Shown: positions 15,061 to 24,280 of the stretch, piece after piece
Position numbering within the stretch: position 1 is the stretch's first letter
Layout: every line of letters starts with the position of its first letter
DNA from: Clostridia bacterium
Lineage (GTDB): Bacteria; Bacillota; Clostridia; RGIG6154
Reading direction: 5' to 3'
Length of the DNA: 47,275 nucleotides
Assembly (NCBI GenBank): GCA_017410375.1
Contig: JAFQQW010000042.1
Coordinates: 1 to 47,275 of the forward strand
The notes under the pieces: generated by a model
Database searches by the model: none
Told to the model about the DNA's origin: nothing
What the model saw: only the letters and a program-made list of their open reading frames with translations
Translations under genes and position numbers: made by a program

Positions 15061-15150
15061 CGGGCTTCTGCCCGAACAGTGTGCCGTCATGGTGGCACAA
15101 CGCGTCAGGCGGACAGCCGGACGCTATGCTTGCCCCAGACCAAGTCTGGG
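15061..15150. other. Candidate origin of transfer (oriT)
   Basis: A GC-rich island in AT-rich surroundings just upstream of mobC, with three hairpins: CGGGC/GCCCG (15061-15074), TGTGCC/GGCACA (15080-15099), and CCCAGAC/GTCTGGG (15134-15150). This position and shape are typical of oriT. The nick site is not identified. From 15151 to 15360 the sequence is AT-rich and holds nothing I can name. Confidence 0.5.
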
Positions 15151-15360
15151 AAAAATCTCAAATTCTCGTGCCCGATAATTTTCAGGGATATTGGAATAAA
15201 AAATAATTGATTTGCAAATCTCTATAAGAGTTGTCAATTAATTAAATCATCTTACTGTTTTTTGCTTATATTATTCTTTTCCAATAATCCTATGTTATTA
15301 TTAACTTAGTATTATTTGCAGCCGTTTTTCACACCACCTAAGTCAAAAACCAACTACCAT

Positions 15361-15657
15361 TTATTCAAGAACTTTGTTGGTCAACCTATAGAGATTAGAT
15401 GTGGAACATCCATTACTCTTTTTGCGATTAACTTTGATTATGTAACCTAACTCAACCAACTTGGGTATCGCAATTTTAACAGTTGATAAACCAATACCAG
15501 TATCCTGATGTATAGTATCAAGAGAAGGGAAGCAGGCGTTGTCATTACCAGACCTCATACAAAGATAACATAGTATCTTAAATTCATTCCCAGTGATATT
15601 TTTATCAGTAATAATTTTATTGAGTATAGTTGTAAAATTCCCTTTCAGTTTTTGCAT
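15361..15657 (-). CDS. Winged-helix DNA-binding protein (replication/regulation type)
   Basis: A 98-residue protein with the pattern ILNKIITDKNITGNEFKILCYLCMRS...CFPSLDTIHQDTGIGLSTVKIAIPKLVELGYI. This is the helix-turn-helix fold used by plasmid initiator-like and GntR-like proteins, with S-x-x-T-I as wing entry. It may be a copy-control or mob regulator of the element. It is too short for a full Rep protein. AGGAGG precedes the ATG at 15657, and the terminator at 15681-15708 insulates it from the upstream gene. Confidence 0.65.
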   Translation of the reverse strand: MQKLKGNFTTILNKIITDKNITGNEFKILCYLCMRSGNDNACFPSLDTIHQDTGIGLSTVKIAIPKLVELGYIIKVNRKKSNGCSTSNLYRLTNKVLE

Positions 15658-15680
15658 TTTTTAACCTCCTTTTTGCAAAC

Positions 15681-15708
15681 AAAAAAGCCGTACCATTTCT
15701 GATACGAC
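15681..15708 (-). terminator. Terminator between the two-TM gene and the winged-helix gene
   Basis: Read on the minus strand, GTCGTATC and GGTACGGC pair (with G-U pairs) around AGAAAT, followed by six T. Confidence 0.7.
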
Positions 15709-15723
15709 TTGATTAGTAGTGTG

Positions 15724-16461
15724 TCATGCGATTATAATAAGTGCAAATAATAAAATTAAAATACCATATGTAATAGGACTGGTGAGAATAGTTATAAATT
15801 TGCATTTTAAGGCAATGAATAATCTTTTTGCTTTTCGTGTTTTATAATTTGAATTTTGATATTGATGCTCTAATTCAGTATAGTAAAATTCTTGAACTTC
15901 TTTTTTATAAATTTTACCTTGTGATTCATATTTTACTCGATTCCATTCACTCTTCAAATAAATTTGAACTTTTTCTGTAAGTAAGTCAATGTCATTTTCA
16001 ACAGATGTTCTATATTCCTTTGATTCTTTTGTTTCTATAAAAAAATCATTTTCATCTGTATCCATATTATGCATTTCATCAACATAATTACGAAAATTAT
16101 CAAGAATATTTTCTGTAAGTGTAACAATTTCATTGTCTCGCTTATCGCAACAATTAAGTAGTAGTTTGATTTTTGAACATACCTTTTGACACTCGGCAAG
16201 ATGCTGCCCACTTTTAACATAGTCATTTTTATAGTATACATTATTGTATATGTTTGTATGTGCTATAAAATCAGCTATACTGTCTCTTAATTTTTCTATC
16301 CATTCAACCCTATTTTTTGTAATAGAATTAACATAGTGAATAGCTTTGTTATTCTTGAATGTCATGTACACGGATAGTAGAGTGGTTGCAAAAGTCAAAA
16401 TAATTCCTATAGCATATATAGAATCTTTATATAATTTTAACCATTCTATAATGTCTTGCAT
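15724..16461 (-). CDS. Membrane-anchored hypothetical protein near the element's right end
   Basis: A 245-residue protein I cannot assign. It has an N-terminal membrane helix at about 14-34 (IYAIGIILTFATTLLSVYM), a helical charged cytoplasmic or exposed core (40-215) with cysteines 89, 94, 103 and 104, and a C-terminal membrane helix (225-245). The VEWIEKLRDSIADFIAHTNIY segment recalls small phage-defence and DUF4760-like membrane proteins, but this is only a hint. AGGAGG lies before the ATG at 16461. Base composition matches the mobile element. Confidence 0.55.
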   Translation of the reverse strand: MQDIIEWLKLYKDSIYAIGIILTFATTLLSVYMTFKNNKAIHYVNSITKNRVEWIEKLRDSIADFIAHTNIYNNVYYKNDYVKSGQHLAECQKVCSKIKLLLNCCDKRDNEIVTLTENILDNFRNYVDEMHNMDTDENDFFIETKESKEYRTSVENDIDLLTEKVQIYLKSEWNRVKYESQGKIYKKEVQEFYYTELEHQYQNSNYKTRKAKRLFIALKCKFITILTSPITYGILILLFALIIIA

Positions 16462-16500
16462 TTTATTTTTCCTCCTTAAAAGTATATTAATGAATCTTTT

Positions 16501-16534
16501 GAAAAACTCCTTGCAACAGTATCATTGCAAGGAG
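16501..16534 (-). terminator. Terminator downstream of lysS
   Basis: A 10-bp perfect stem, CTCCTTGCAA with TTGCAAGGAG (16507-16534), followed on the minus strand by TTTTTC. It ends transcription from the lysS side, or protects the element's right-end gene. Confidence 0.75.
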
Positions 16535-16580
16535 TTTAATAGTTAAGGTTCCTATTTAGTGCATAACCTTTTGCATATTA

Positions 16581-16608
16581 TGGCGTAAGTTTGGCGTAAA
16601 TTGGCGTA
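16581..16608 (+). repeat. Three TGGCGTA repeats near the element's right edge
   Basis: TGGCGTA starts at 16581, 16592 and 16602, spaced 11 and 10 bases, which is one helical turn. This pattern fits arm-type integrase or excisionase binding near an element end. The exact attachment core was not identified. Confidence 0.5.
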
Positions 16609-16660
16609 TTTTTCAATTTTACTAATTTGTCAAACCCACTATTTTACTGCACTTTTTTAA

Positions 16661-18142
16661 TTATTTGTTATCCAACGGCTTCATTGTAGGGAATAATAAC
16701 ACATCACGAATTGCAGGAGAGTCGGTCATGAGCATGCACAAACGGTCGATGCCGTAGCCGATACCACCCGTGGGGGGCATGCCAAGCTCTAATGCATACA
16801 TAAAGTCTTCGTCGGTGGTGTTTGCTTCTTCGTCACCTAAAGCAAGGAGTGCTTCCTGTGCCTTAAAGCGTTCTCTCTGGTCGATGGGGTCGTTCAGCTC
16901 GGAGTATGCGTTTGCCATTTCCCAGCCGTTCATGAAGAATTCGAAACGTTCTACATAATTGGGATCTTCCGGTTTTTTCTTGGTGAGCGGAGAGATTTCA
17001 ATGGGGTGGTCCATAACAAAGGTGGGCTGAATTAAGTGTTCTTCTGCAAATTCTTCAAAGAACAATGCTAAAATATCACCCTTCTTGTGATGGCCTTCAT
17101 ATTCTACATGATGCTCGTCCGCCACTTTCTTTGCAGCTTCGGTGTCTGCGATTTCGTTAAAGTCAACGCCTGCATATTTTTTAACTGCATCTACCATGGT
17201 GATGCGTTCAAAAGGCTTGCCTAAATCCATTTCCACACCGTTGTAGGTGATGGTGGTGGTGCCCAGTACTTCCTGTGCTACATGGCGGAACAGATTTTCA
17301 GTCAAATCCATCATGCCGTGGTAGTCGGTGTATGCCTGATAAAGTTCCATCAAAGTAAATTCGGGGTTATGACGAGTATCTAAGCCTTCGTTGCGGAATA
17401 CTCTGCCGATTTCATAAACGCGTTCCAGACCGCCTACGATTAAGCGCTTTAAATACAATTCCAGAGAAATGCGGAGCTTGAAATCTTCGTCCAGCGCATT
17501 AAAATGGGTTTCAAAGGGACGTGCTGCCGCACCGCCTGCGTTTGCAACCAGCATAGGGGTTTCTACTTCCAAAAAGCCCTGGCTGTTCAAAAAGTTTCTG
17601 ATGGTAGCGATAATCTTGGAACGTTTGATAAAGGTATCTTTCACATCAGCGTTCATGATTAAGTCCACATAGCGCTGACGGTAACGGGTATCGGTATCGG
17701 TCAGACCGTGGAATTTTTCGGGCAAAATCTGCAGGCTCTTGGAAAGGAGCACCAACTCTTCTGCGTGGATAGAAATTTCACCTGTCTTGGTTTTGAAAAC
17801 GGTACCCTTGATACCGATGATATCACCGATATCCATTTTCTTAAAATCTTTATAAGCGTCTTCACCAATGCTGTCACGGGCAACATAGGACTGGATGCTT
17901 CCCTTTAAATCCTGTACATTACAGAAAGAAGCTTTACCCATTACGCGTTTGAACATCATACGGCCTGCGATGGTTACGGTTTTGCCTTCCATCTCGTCGT
18001 AGTTTTCTTTGATGTCGGTGCTGTGGGCATCCGGATTATACTTGGTAATCACAAAGGGATCTTTGCCTTCTGCCTGCAGCTCGTCCAGCTTGGTTCGTCT
18101 GATTTTTAAAAGTTCATTTAATTCCTGTACTTGTTCAGCCAT
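16661..18142 (-). CDS. lysS: Lysyl-tRNA synthetase, class II
   Basis: A 493-residue enzyme that charges tRNA-Lys in the cytoplasm, at the usual bacterial length. Residues 55-145 are the OB-fold anticodon-binding domain ([18 protein letters not shown]). The catalytic core has class II motif 1 ([10 protein letters not shown]), motif 2 ([23 protein letters not shown]) and motif 3 ([12 protein letters not shown]). It starts with ATG 18142 after a GGAGAA site, with its own promoter. The mobile element abuts its 3' side, but the reading frame is complete. Confidence 0.98.
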   Translation of the reverse strand: MAEQVQELNELLKIRRTKLDELQAEGKDPFVITKYNPDAHSTDIKENYDEMEGKTVTIAGRMMFKRVMGKASFCNVQDLKGSIQSYVARDSIGEDAYKDFKKMDIGDIIGIKGTVFKTKTGEISIHAEELVLLSKSLQILPEKFHGLTDTDTRYRQRYVDLIMNADVKDTFIKRSKIIATIRNFLNSQGFLEVETPMLVANAGGAAARPFETHFNALDEDFKLRISLELYLKRLIVGGLERVYEIGRVFRNEGLDTRHNPEFTLMELYQAYTDYHGMMDLTENLFRHVAQEVLGTTTITYNGVEMDLGKPFERITMVDAVKKYAGVDFNEIADTEAAKKVADEHHVEYEGHHKKGDILALFFEEFAEEHLIQPTFVMDHPIEISPLTKKKPEDPNYVERFEFFMNGWEMANAYSELNDPIDQRERFKAQEALLALGDEEANTTDEDFMYALELGMPPTGGIGYGIDRLCMLMTDSPAIRDVLLFPTMKPLDNK

Positions 18143-18177
18143 TTAAATTCTCCTTAACATAAAATTACATATACTAT

Positions 18178-18206
18178 ATTATAATACAAAATTTCGAAAA
18201 AGTAAA
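18178..18206 (-). promoter_or_regulatory. Promoter of lysS
   Basis: TTTACT (18206-18201), 17 bases, TATAAT (18183-18178) on the minus strand. The leader is only about 30 bases, too short for a T-box. Confidence 0.7.
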
Positions 18207-18227
18207 TACAAAATTTATACAAAACAC

Positions 18228-18256
18228 TTGATTTTTTTTAATTTTTTTGGTAAAAT
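18228..18256 (+). promoter_or_regulatory. Promoter of nrdR
   Basis: TTGATT (18228-18233), 17 bases, TAAAAT (18251-18256), about 34 bases before the ATG. It diverges from the lysS promoter with about 20 bases between. Confidence 0.7.
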
Positions 18257-18289
18257 ATACAAAAAAGAACGGAACCGGAGGATGAAAAT

Positions 18290-18745
18290 ATGAAATGTCC
18301 CTTTTGCGGTCACGAAGAAAGTAAGGTTATAGACTCCCGTCCGACGGATGAGGGCACCATTATCAGACGTCGCAGAGAATGTATTTCCTGTGAAAAGCGT
18401 TTTACCACCTATGAAAAAGTGGAAAACATTTCGGTGATGGTTATTAAGAAAGATAAATCGCGTCAGCTGTTTGATGCGGGTAAATTGCTGGCAGGTATTT
18501 CGCATGCCTGCGAAAAGCGCCCCATTTCCAGAGCGCAGCTTGAGGATATTGTAAGCAAGATTGAAAATGCCATTTACAATACCGAGGATAAAGAACTCCC
18601 CACAACCACCATCGGTGAAATGGTTATGGAAGAGCTTCGGCAACTTGACCAGGTGGCATACATCCGATTCGTTTCGGTATACCGCGAGTTTGACGATATC
18701 GAAACCTTTATGAAGGAACTGAAAATCTTAAAAAAGAGCCAATAA
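18290..18745 (+). CDS. nrdR: Transcriptional repressor NrdR
   Basis: A 151-residue regulator of ribonucleotide reductase genes; it binds NrdR boxes in response to ATP/dATP. The N-terminal zinc ribbon has CPFCG (Cys3, Cys6) and CISCEKRF (Cys31, Cys34), and the following ATP-cone runs from about 49 to 139 ([20 protein letters not shown]). Length is typical. The site GGAGGATG is 9 bases before the ATG. Monocistronic, closed by the terminator at 18752. No nrd genes are nearby. Confidence 0.97.
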   Translation: MKCPFCGHEESKVIDSRPTDEGTIIRRRRECISCEKRFTTYEKVENISVMVIKKDKSRQLFDAGKLLAGISHACEKRPISRAQLEDIVSKIENAIYNTEDKELPTTTIGEMVMEELRQLDQVAYIRFVSVYREFDDIETFMKELKILKKSQ

Positions 18746-18751
18746 AAAGAG

Positions 18752-18785
18752 AATCCGCAGACTTAAAAAGTCTGCGGATTTTTTA
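18752..18785. terminator. Bidirectional terminator between nrdR and the M14 gene
   Basis: A 13-bp stem AATCCGCAGACTT/AGTCTGCGGATT with AAAA loop, and T-runs on both strands, placed between two converging genes. Confidence 0.9.
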
Positions 18786-21700
18786 TTTGTTCAACAAGTA
18801 GGTTTCAAACGCCTTGCCGACATTTTCGCCAAAGTGGTGCATTCTTGCAGGGGTATATTCGTTGCCGACTCTTCCGGTGTACGGAAATTCCAGAGTGGTG
18901 GCAAGGGGAGCACTCTTTTTCAGGAAGAAATAGCCTCTGGAGCAGGATGTAAAGTATGCATCGTCATAATCGGTGTTGCCGAGGTATTCAATTTTATCAG
19001 GCGTTGTGTCTTCTGCTATTGTCTGCAATAAAGCTTCTCTGAACGAAGCAAGAGGCGATTCGTCTTTGGTGGAATCATAATAGAAGTACGGGTCGGGTGT
19101 TTGCAGACCCGGGCAATGGAAGTCCATAAACGCCACAACATTTTTATCCTCTACAAACGAAACAAGGCTTTTTACGGAATTGTAAATCTGTTCGTCGTAG
19201 TCGCGGTTGTGGTCGTGCGGAATCCGGAGCTTGCCCTGATCGCCGTTTTCAACGCCGTCTACATCCATCATGGGCACAATGTAGAAGCAGTATTTGTCAA
19301 GCAAATCTGTACTTGCTTCGGTGGCAAGATAGTCTACAAGCCCTTCCAGCAGGAAAGAGGGGGTTGTTTCACAGCAATGGTGGCGCGAGGTCATCACAAC
19401 ACACTCTTCACTTTCGGTGTTGCCTAAGGTCAGCATGGGCACAACCCGTTCCTGTTCCGAAAGACAAAGGGTAGAAACGGTAACCGCTTGGCTGTAATCG
19501 GTTTCACAGGTGTCCAAAAATGCGGTTAAATCACTGTATACATAAGGAATCGCACACGCAAAGTGTACGGTTTCACCTGCTTTTAAATCAAAGGTGAATT
19601 CGGTTTTGTAAGCACTTTCCGAAAGGTAGTTCCAGGTTTCGTCATCATAGGAGTACGCCACGCCGGAAGCAGAAATAATATAGGGTGTGCCTTTGAATTT
19701 AAAGGTTACGGTGCGGTCGGTTTCGGAGGTTGCCTTGAAATTCCAGTAGAACCAGTCGGTGGAGGTGTCAGACAAATCGGGACGGACATATATCACATTT
19801 TGCTTCATGCCGTCCACAAGGATGTTACCGCCGCTGAAGTTTTCATCTATGGTTACGTCACGCATAAAGTCTGCTTCGGTAAATTGCGTGGGCAAATTCT
19901 GAACCTTGTTTGCGTAAGTGGTAAGTTCTTCGTAGCTTTCGGAAGGCACATGGCTTAAATCTTTTGTCAGAAGAATCGCATCTAAACGTGCATAATAGCA
20001 GGAACTGTCGATAACAGATAAGATGTTTTCCCCTTCATTTAAGGTTACGGTGCCGCCGTCTTCCCAAATGTAACCGTCTTCTACAACAGAGCCGAAGACA
20101 GCTTCGCTTTCTGTACCGTTTACGGCAACTTTAAAATGTCGTTTCCCGGCGGTGTCGGCGAAGTTTCTGCCACGCACCCAAAGCTTATAGGTTCCGGGTT
20201 CTGAACAGTTTAAAGTATAGGTTGCAGGACGGGTTTCTCCATCTGTGGTAAGTCCCGAGAGTACCGATGCAGAAAATGCGGAATCATCATTCGGTAATCC
20301 TAAACTCCAGGAGCCTATTTCCGTAAAGTCGGTTGCCAAAACCAGATAAGGCGAAACCGCGGAGTAGGGGTATACGAAGGAAGCTTCGGTCAGCGGATGC
20401 ATACCCGACACAGAATCCCAGATCATGATTTTTAAGTAACTGTTATCGGTGATTTGTTTGATCGAAAGGTCTGTGCTTAAGGTTGCTTTCCCGTTCGTTA
20501 AAGGTGCACAGTCCGATGCAGAGATGTCTTTTAAGGTTTTGCCGTCAAAGAGGGCAACAAATAAGGTTGCGGTGCCACTTGGATTATCGGGATTTAAAAC
20601 GTCGGCTTCAATGTTGAAATCGCCTGCTGAAAGACAGAACACCTGTTCACCGTTCATCAGGTTGTCGCTTAAGCGGATGATTGCGTGTTTTTTATTGGTT
20701 GCTTCTTCAAAATACAGCTTTCCGTTATTCAGATTTCCGTTAAACTGCATGGTGATAAATTCGTTTTCAGGTAGTACAAAGGTGCCAATTTTGTTTTTTT
20801 GTCCGTCTGATACAATACGGTTTACGGCAAGTTCTTCTTTGTTGCGAAGGATGCGCATGGTGCCGTTTGTGATACCGTCTGTATAGAAAGTGTATATACC
20901 GCCCGGGCTGTCGAGCTTTAAATTGCTCTGCAAAGCAACAGAGGTCTTGTCTGCAATCAGGGTATAGTCTGGTGTGTAGTTTTCCTGCAATTCAAATTTT
21001 ACGTCAGCTACGCGGGCATAGCTTCCGCCTGTAGCGACGAGGGAAACATATTCGGTGTTGTCACCGTTAAAATAAAATGTGCCGATTTCGCTCCAGATAC
21101 CGCCTCTGTCTTCCGATTCGGTATTTACGGGAAGCGGAAGATTCTGATGCAGGCGACCATCCGAATACACACTTGCATTCATTTTCATGGGGTTCTGGTT
21201 GGACTGATATTTGATGTTCCAGAAGCTTACTTTGTACCAGCCCGGTGTAAGCTTACTTGGTGTGTACATGGCATATTCTCCTTTAAGGGTTGTGTATAAA
21301 CTGCTTTCCGTACCTGCCGAGTCGGGCATTTTTGCCGTTTCCCAGTTTCCGGATTTTGAAAAGCCTTTGTTTGCAAGGGCGATTCTTTCAAAGGTTTTTA
21401 ATACTACGGGCGGTGCAGGGTAGCTTGGAAGCGAGAGTTTTTCGCTGTCATACATGTAAAACTCTGACATGGACCAGCCCGATACCGCGGCTTGCTGCGA
21501 CGCATTGTGATTCTGCATCTCGAAACTTTTGATGGCGGAATCGGCGGTGACCTCAGATGCCTTCGGGGCAATGCCGGAAATGCTTTCTACAAGGTATTGA
21601 TTGTCTAAATCGTATACCTTGATGTCGTAGGTTGCGCTGCCTGTATGGAACACAATCACGAAGCGGTAATTGGTACCGGGAATGAAATAGTAACCGCTGT

Positions 21701-22937
21701 CCGATACAGTAGCAGTGGATGAACCGTTATAGTATTGGAGCTGGATGCCGTCGGCGGTCTGATACAGCTCACTGTGCATGAAAAGCTTGTTTGCGTTTCC
21801 TGCGCGGACTAAAAACACCATTTTGTTGGACATCTGCGCAATGTTTGTGGTAAAGTCCAGTACAACATCTCCGGTAGCAGGTGTGTTTTTTAAAGCAGGG
21901 AAAGTAATATTTGACTGTGTGCTTCCGGTGTGGGTGAAGCTGAGACAACCGTTTGCTACAGACAGTTCACCCTGATTTGCGCTGATGTCTGAAAGTTCTG
22001 CGTCACTGTCAAAAGGAAGTGTTAAGTAATTGGTATCGGTGTTTCCAATGCGTACGAATTTAACGGCTGTTGCACGGGTGTATCCGTTTCGGGTCAATGT
22101 TATACCATCGCCCGGCTTTAGGTCAAAAACGGCATCAGCACCGCCGACGCGAATCCAGTTGCGTACCGCTGTGGCGGTGGTTGTATAACCGTAAGAAGAA
22201 GGTGTCAGGGTGTAGCTGTTACTGCCAATGCTTGCAGTGTAGCCGGAGGTTGTGTGGGTTAAATAGTAGTAAATCGCATACGAGCCTGCTGTTGCATTTT
22301 GGGGTAGTGGGAAAAAGGCGGTAGAATTTGCAGTTGAGGTCATGGAGCTTGTGGCGGTTGTTTCATCTGCATACTGGTTGGCGGTTGTCCACGTGCCGGT
22401 ATAGGTTACAGAGCTGTCATTATACAAAACCTTATGGGTTTCTTTTGTCTGACCCATATATACAAATTTTACAGAGGTAGCTCTTGCATAACTTGCAGAG
22501 CTACCGGTCAAAACAACCTTGTCGGTGCCGTCGCCCTTCATGGTAAAGGTTGTGTCACCGCCTAAACGTATGTACTGGTTTACCGCACCTGTCGGATAGC
22601 CGTAAACAGTTGCGCTGAAATGCGTATTGATGTCATTTACCGTAACGGTCATGCCGGTTGTGGTGGTGTGGGCAAGAAAATAGTACACCGCATATTCCCC
22701 TGCAGGAGCGCCGCTCGGCAAAGGAAATGTTGCAGTGCCTGTTTTATTAGAGGTCATTTTACTGCTTGCGGTGGTGGCATCGCTGTATTGTGAGCTGGCT
22801 TGCCAGGTTCCGGTGTAGGTGACGGATGCATTGTCATAGCGTACAACGTATTCTGTTTGGGTTGCCTGTGCCTGCAAGCTTATAAAGCAAGGCAACAAAA
22901 GCAATATTGCCAGAAATAGTGAAAAAATTTTTTTCAT
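18783..22937 (-). CDS. Large secreted multidomain protein with C-terminal M14-type metallopeptidase
   Basis: A 1,384-residue exported protein. The signal peptide (about 1-28) ends SLQAQA. Two tandem modules of about 130 residues follow (30-155 and 160-285), each with YTGTW...TATFPLP/AFFPLP and YARATSVKFV/YTRATAVKFV, similar to golvesin/carbohydrate-binding-like domains. Middle regions look like further beta-sandwich modules. The last 200 residues are a zinc carboxypeptidase (M14): HxxE in RHHCCETTP, HxHNRD, third ligand His in DFHCPG, and catalytic Glu in TTLEFPYTG. It may trim peptidoglycan peptides or host glycoprotein. ATG 22937 is chosen because GGGAGG is 8 bases upstream. Confidence 0.85.
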   Translation of the reverse strand: MKKIFSLFLAILLLLPCFISLQAQATQTEYVVRYDNASVTYTGTWQASSQYSDATTASSKMTSNKTGTATFPLPSGAPAGEYAVYYFLAHTTTTGMTVTVNDINTHFSATVYGYPTGAVNQYIRLGGDTTFTMKGDGTDKVVLTGSSASYARATSVKFVYMGQTKETHKVLYNDSSVTYTGTWTTANQYADETTATSSMTSTANSTAFFPLPQNATAGSYAIYYYLTHTTSGYTASIGSNSYTLTPSSYGYTTTATAVRNWIRVGGADAVFDLKPGDGITLTRNGYTRATAVKFVRIGNTDTNYLTLPFDSDAELSDISANQGELSVANGCLSFTHTGSTQSNITFPALKNTPATGDVVLDFTTNIAQMSNKMVFLVRAGNANKLFMHSELYQTADGIQLQYYNGSSTATVSDSGYYFIPGTNYRFVIVFHTGSATYDIKVYDLDNQYLVESISGIAPKASEVTADSAIKSFEMQNHNASQQAAVSGWSMSEFYMYDSEKLSLPSYPAPPVVLKTFERIALANKGFSKSGNWETAKMPDSAGTESSLYTTLKGEYAMYTPSKLTPGWYKVSFWNIKYQSNQNPMKMNASVYSDGRLHQNLPLPVNTESEDRGGIWSEIGTFYFNGDNTEYVSLVATGGSYARVADVKFELQENYTPDYTLIADKTSVALQSNLKLDSPGGIYTFYTDGITNGTMRILRNKEELAVNRIVSDGQKNKIGTFVLPENEFITMQFNGNLNNGKLYFEEATNKKHAIIRLSDNLMNGEQVFCLSAGDFNIEADVLNPDNPSGTATLFVALFDGKTLKDISASDCAPLTNGKATLSTDLSIKQITDNSYLKIMIWDSVSGMHPLTEASFVYPYSAVSPYLVLATDFTEIGSWSLGLPNDDSAFSASVLSGLTTDGETRPATYTLNCSEPGTYKLWVRGRNFADTAGKRHFKVAVNGTESEAVFGSVVEDGYIWEDGGTVTLNEGENILSVIDSSCYYARLDAILLTKDLSHVPSESYEELTTYANKVQNLPTQFTEADFMRDVTIDENFSGGNILVDGMKQNVIYVRPDLSDTSTDWFYWNFKATSETDRTVTFKFKGTPYIISASGVAYSYDDETWNYLSESAYKTEFTFDLKAGETVHFACAIPYVYSDLTAFLDTCETDYSQAVTVSTLCLSEQERVVPMLTLGNTESEECVVMTSRHHCCETTPSFLLEGLVDYLATEASTDLLDKYCFYIVPMMDVDGVENGDQGKLRIPHDHNRDYDEQIYNSVKSLVSFVEDKNVVAFMDFHCPGLQTPDPYFYYDSTKDESPLASFREALLQTIAEDTTPDKIEYLGNTDYDDAYFTSCSRGYFFLKKSAPLATTLEFPYTGRVGNEYTPARMHHFGENVGKAFETYLLNK

Positions 22938-22959
22938 ATACATTCCTCCCTTTTTCTTC

Positions 22960-22989
22960 ATTATAATATTTAAGGGAAGTGTGGGTCTA
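22960..22989 (-). promoter_or_regulatory. Possible promoter of the M14 gene
   Basis: TATAAT (22965-22960) with a weak TAGACC 18 bases upstream on the minus strand. Confidence 0.35.
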
Positions 22990-23087
22990 TAATGATTCGG
23001 TTATCTTGTTTATATAATTTGGTTAACTATAGAAAGGCATTCATTGCCCGGGAAATAAAAGGGGAAAAAAGTAATAATACAGCAAGT

Positions 23088-23115
23088 AAAAAAAGGGCGG
23101 TAAAGCCCTTTTTTT
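23088..23115. terminator. Terminator after the gerA operon
   Basis: AAAAAAAGGGC and GCCCTTTTTTT enclose GGTAAA. It is T-flanked on both strands and lies about 100 bases past the gerAC stop. The remaining gap to the M14 promoter shows nothing else. Confidence 0.85.
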
Positions 23116-23212
23116 GTTGTTTAAAGCAGTAAAGGGCAAAAGAGGCGGTGCGGAGGGCGGAAATGAGAGTTAAAATGTATAAAAGGGAAGGGAACAAGGT
23201 ACAAAACTCCTT

Positions 23213-24280
23213 TTAATTGGTTTTGGTGTTTCGGAAATTGATATGCACCGAAAAGGCGGAAAAGGGATATTTTAGGCTCCATTTGTATTGCTTAAGCTTT
23301 TTTTCGGTGGCAAAGCAGGGGCGTGCATATTGCTCAAAAAACATCAGGTCGCAGTTGTCTTTTTTCGTTTTTTCCAGGAAAGCGGAAATGTCTTTTTTTA
23401 AGGTGTCTGTGATGTCCTGCACGGCTCTTTTGTTGTCTGAAAACAGGAAATCCTTGCCCGAAAGGGGTTCGCCTGTCAGGTCGAGCGAGACCGAGATTAC
23501 GGGATTGCTTTCGGCGCGGATTGTGATTTGGGGCTTGGAACGCGCATCTATGCGGTACACGCCGTTTTCAGTTTCATACTTTAAATCCGAAAAGGTGCTT
23601 TTTAAGAGATTATAGAGTAAAATATCCTCTTTGAGATAGATTTTTAAAAGACTGTCCTCTTTTAAAACTGCCATGCCCGAAATTTCAAAGGGATTATTTT
23701 TTTGCAGAAAGGGGAGTGCCAGTGCGTGGTGCTTTTGCAGAAATACGGCAACCGTTTGCTTTAAACCGTAGCCCGAGGCAGGATTGGCGAAAAAATCTGT
23801 ATAAAAACGGGTGGGAGAAAGCTCTAAAGGGGAAGAAACCGAATTTAATTTTTCTTCAGCCTTTCCCTCACAAATTGCCATACACGCATCATGGCGCAGG
23901 TCGGATACAGTTTTTATGTCCTCCCGGAGGTAATCCAAATCAGATTTGGCTGCTTCTTCACCAATCAGAATCACGCTTAAATGAGATAAATCGGTAATTT
24001 TGGCAATCTTGCTGTTGGCGGTATCCAACGCCAGATGCAGAGAGTCGGTGTCAAAGGTGAGGCTGTTTAGGGGTGCTTCTTCTCCCTTGCTTCCGTCAAT
24101 ACCGCTCGCAATGTTCAAAGGGACAGCATACTGAAAGGTGATGCGGAAGGTGTTGCTTTCGCTTTTGTCTATACCGACAGCAACCACATACGCAAGCTCG
24201 TCAATTTCAATGGCATCGTAACAGCCGGCACAGGGCAATAACAAAAATATCAGTATAAAGCAAAGCGTTTTTTTACACAT
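23213..24280 (-). CDS. gerAC: Spore germination lipoprotein, GerAC family
   Basis: A 355-residue Ger(x)C protein, the lipoprotein subunit of a GerA-type germinant receptor in the spore inner membrane. The signal ends LLLPCAGC, so Cys20 is the lipidated residue. The start of the mature chain, YDAIEIDELAYVVAVGID, is the typical Ger(x)C opening. The C-terminal domain ends near KYPFSAFSVHINF. ATG 24280 has AGGAG 8 bases upstream and overlaps gerAB by 8 bases. The ligand cannot be predicted. Confidence 0.93.
   Translation of the reverse strand: MCKKTLCFILIFLLLPCAGCYDAIEIDELAYVVAVGIDKSESNTFRITFQYAVPLNIASGIDGSKGEEAPLNSLTFDTDSLHLALDTANSKIAKITDLSHLSVILIGEEAAKSDLDYLREDIKTVSDLRHDACMAICEGKAEEKLNSVSSPLELSPTRFYTDFFANPASGYGLKQTVAVFLQKHHALALPFLQKNNPFEISGMAVLKEDSLLKIYLKEDILLYNLLKSTFSDLKYETENGVYRIDARSKPQITIRAESNPVISVSLDLTGEPLSGKDFLFSDNKRAVQDITDTLKKDISAFLEKTKKDNCDLMFFEQYARPCFATEKKLKQYKWSLKYPFSAFSVHINFRNTKTN

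Noticed and set aside
18143-18290. A T-box or other riboswitch before lysS
   Set aside because: The leader after the predicted start is about 30 bases and has no stem structure.
18215-18643. A 142-codon minus frame over nrdR
   Set aside because: Antisense shadow; nrdR is certain on the plus strand.
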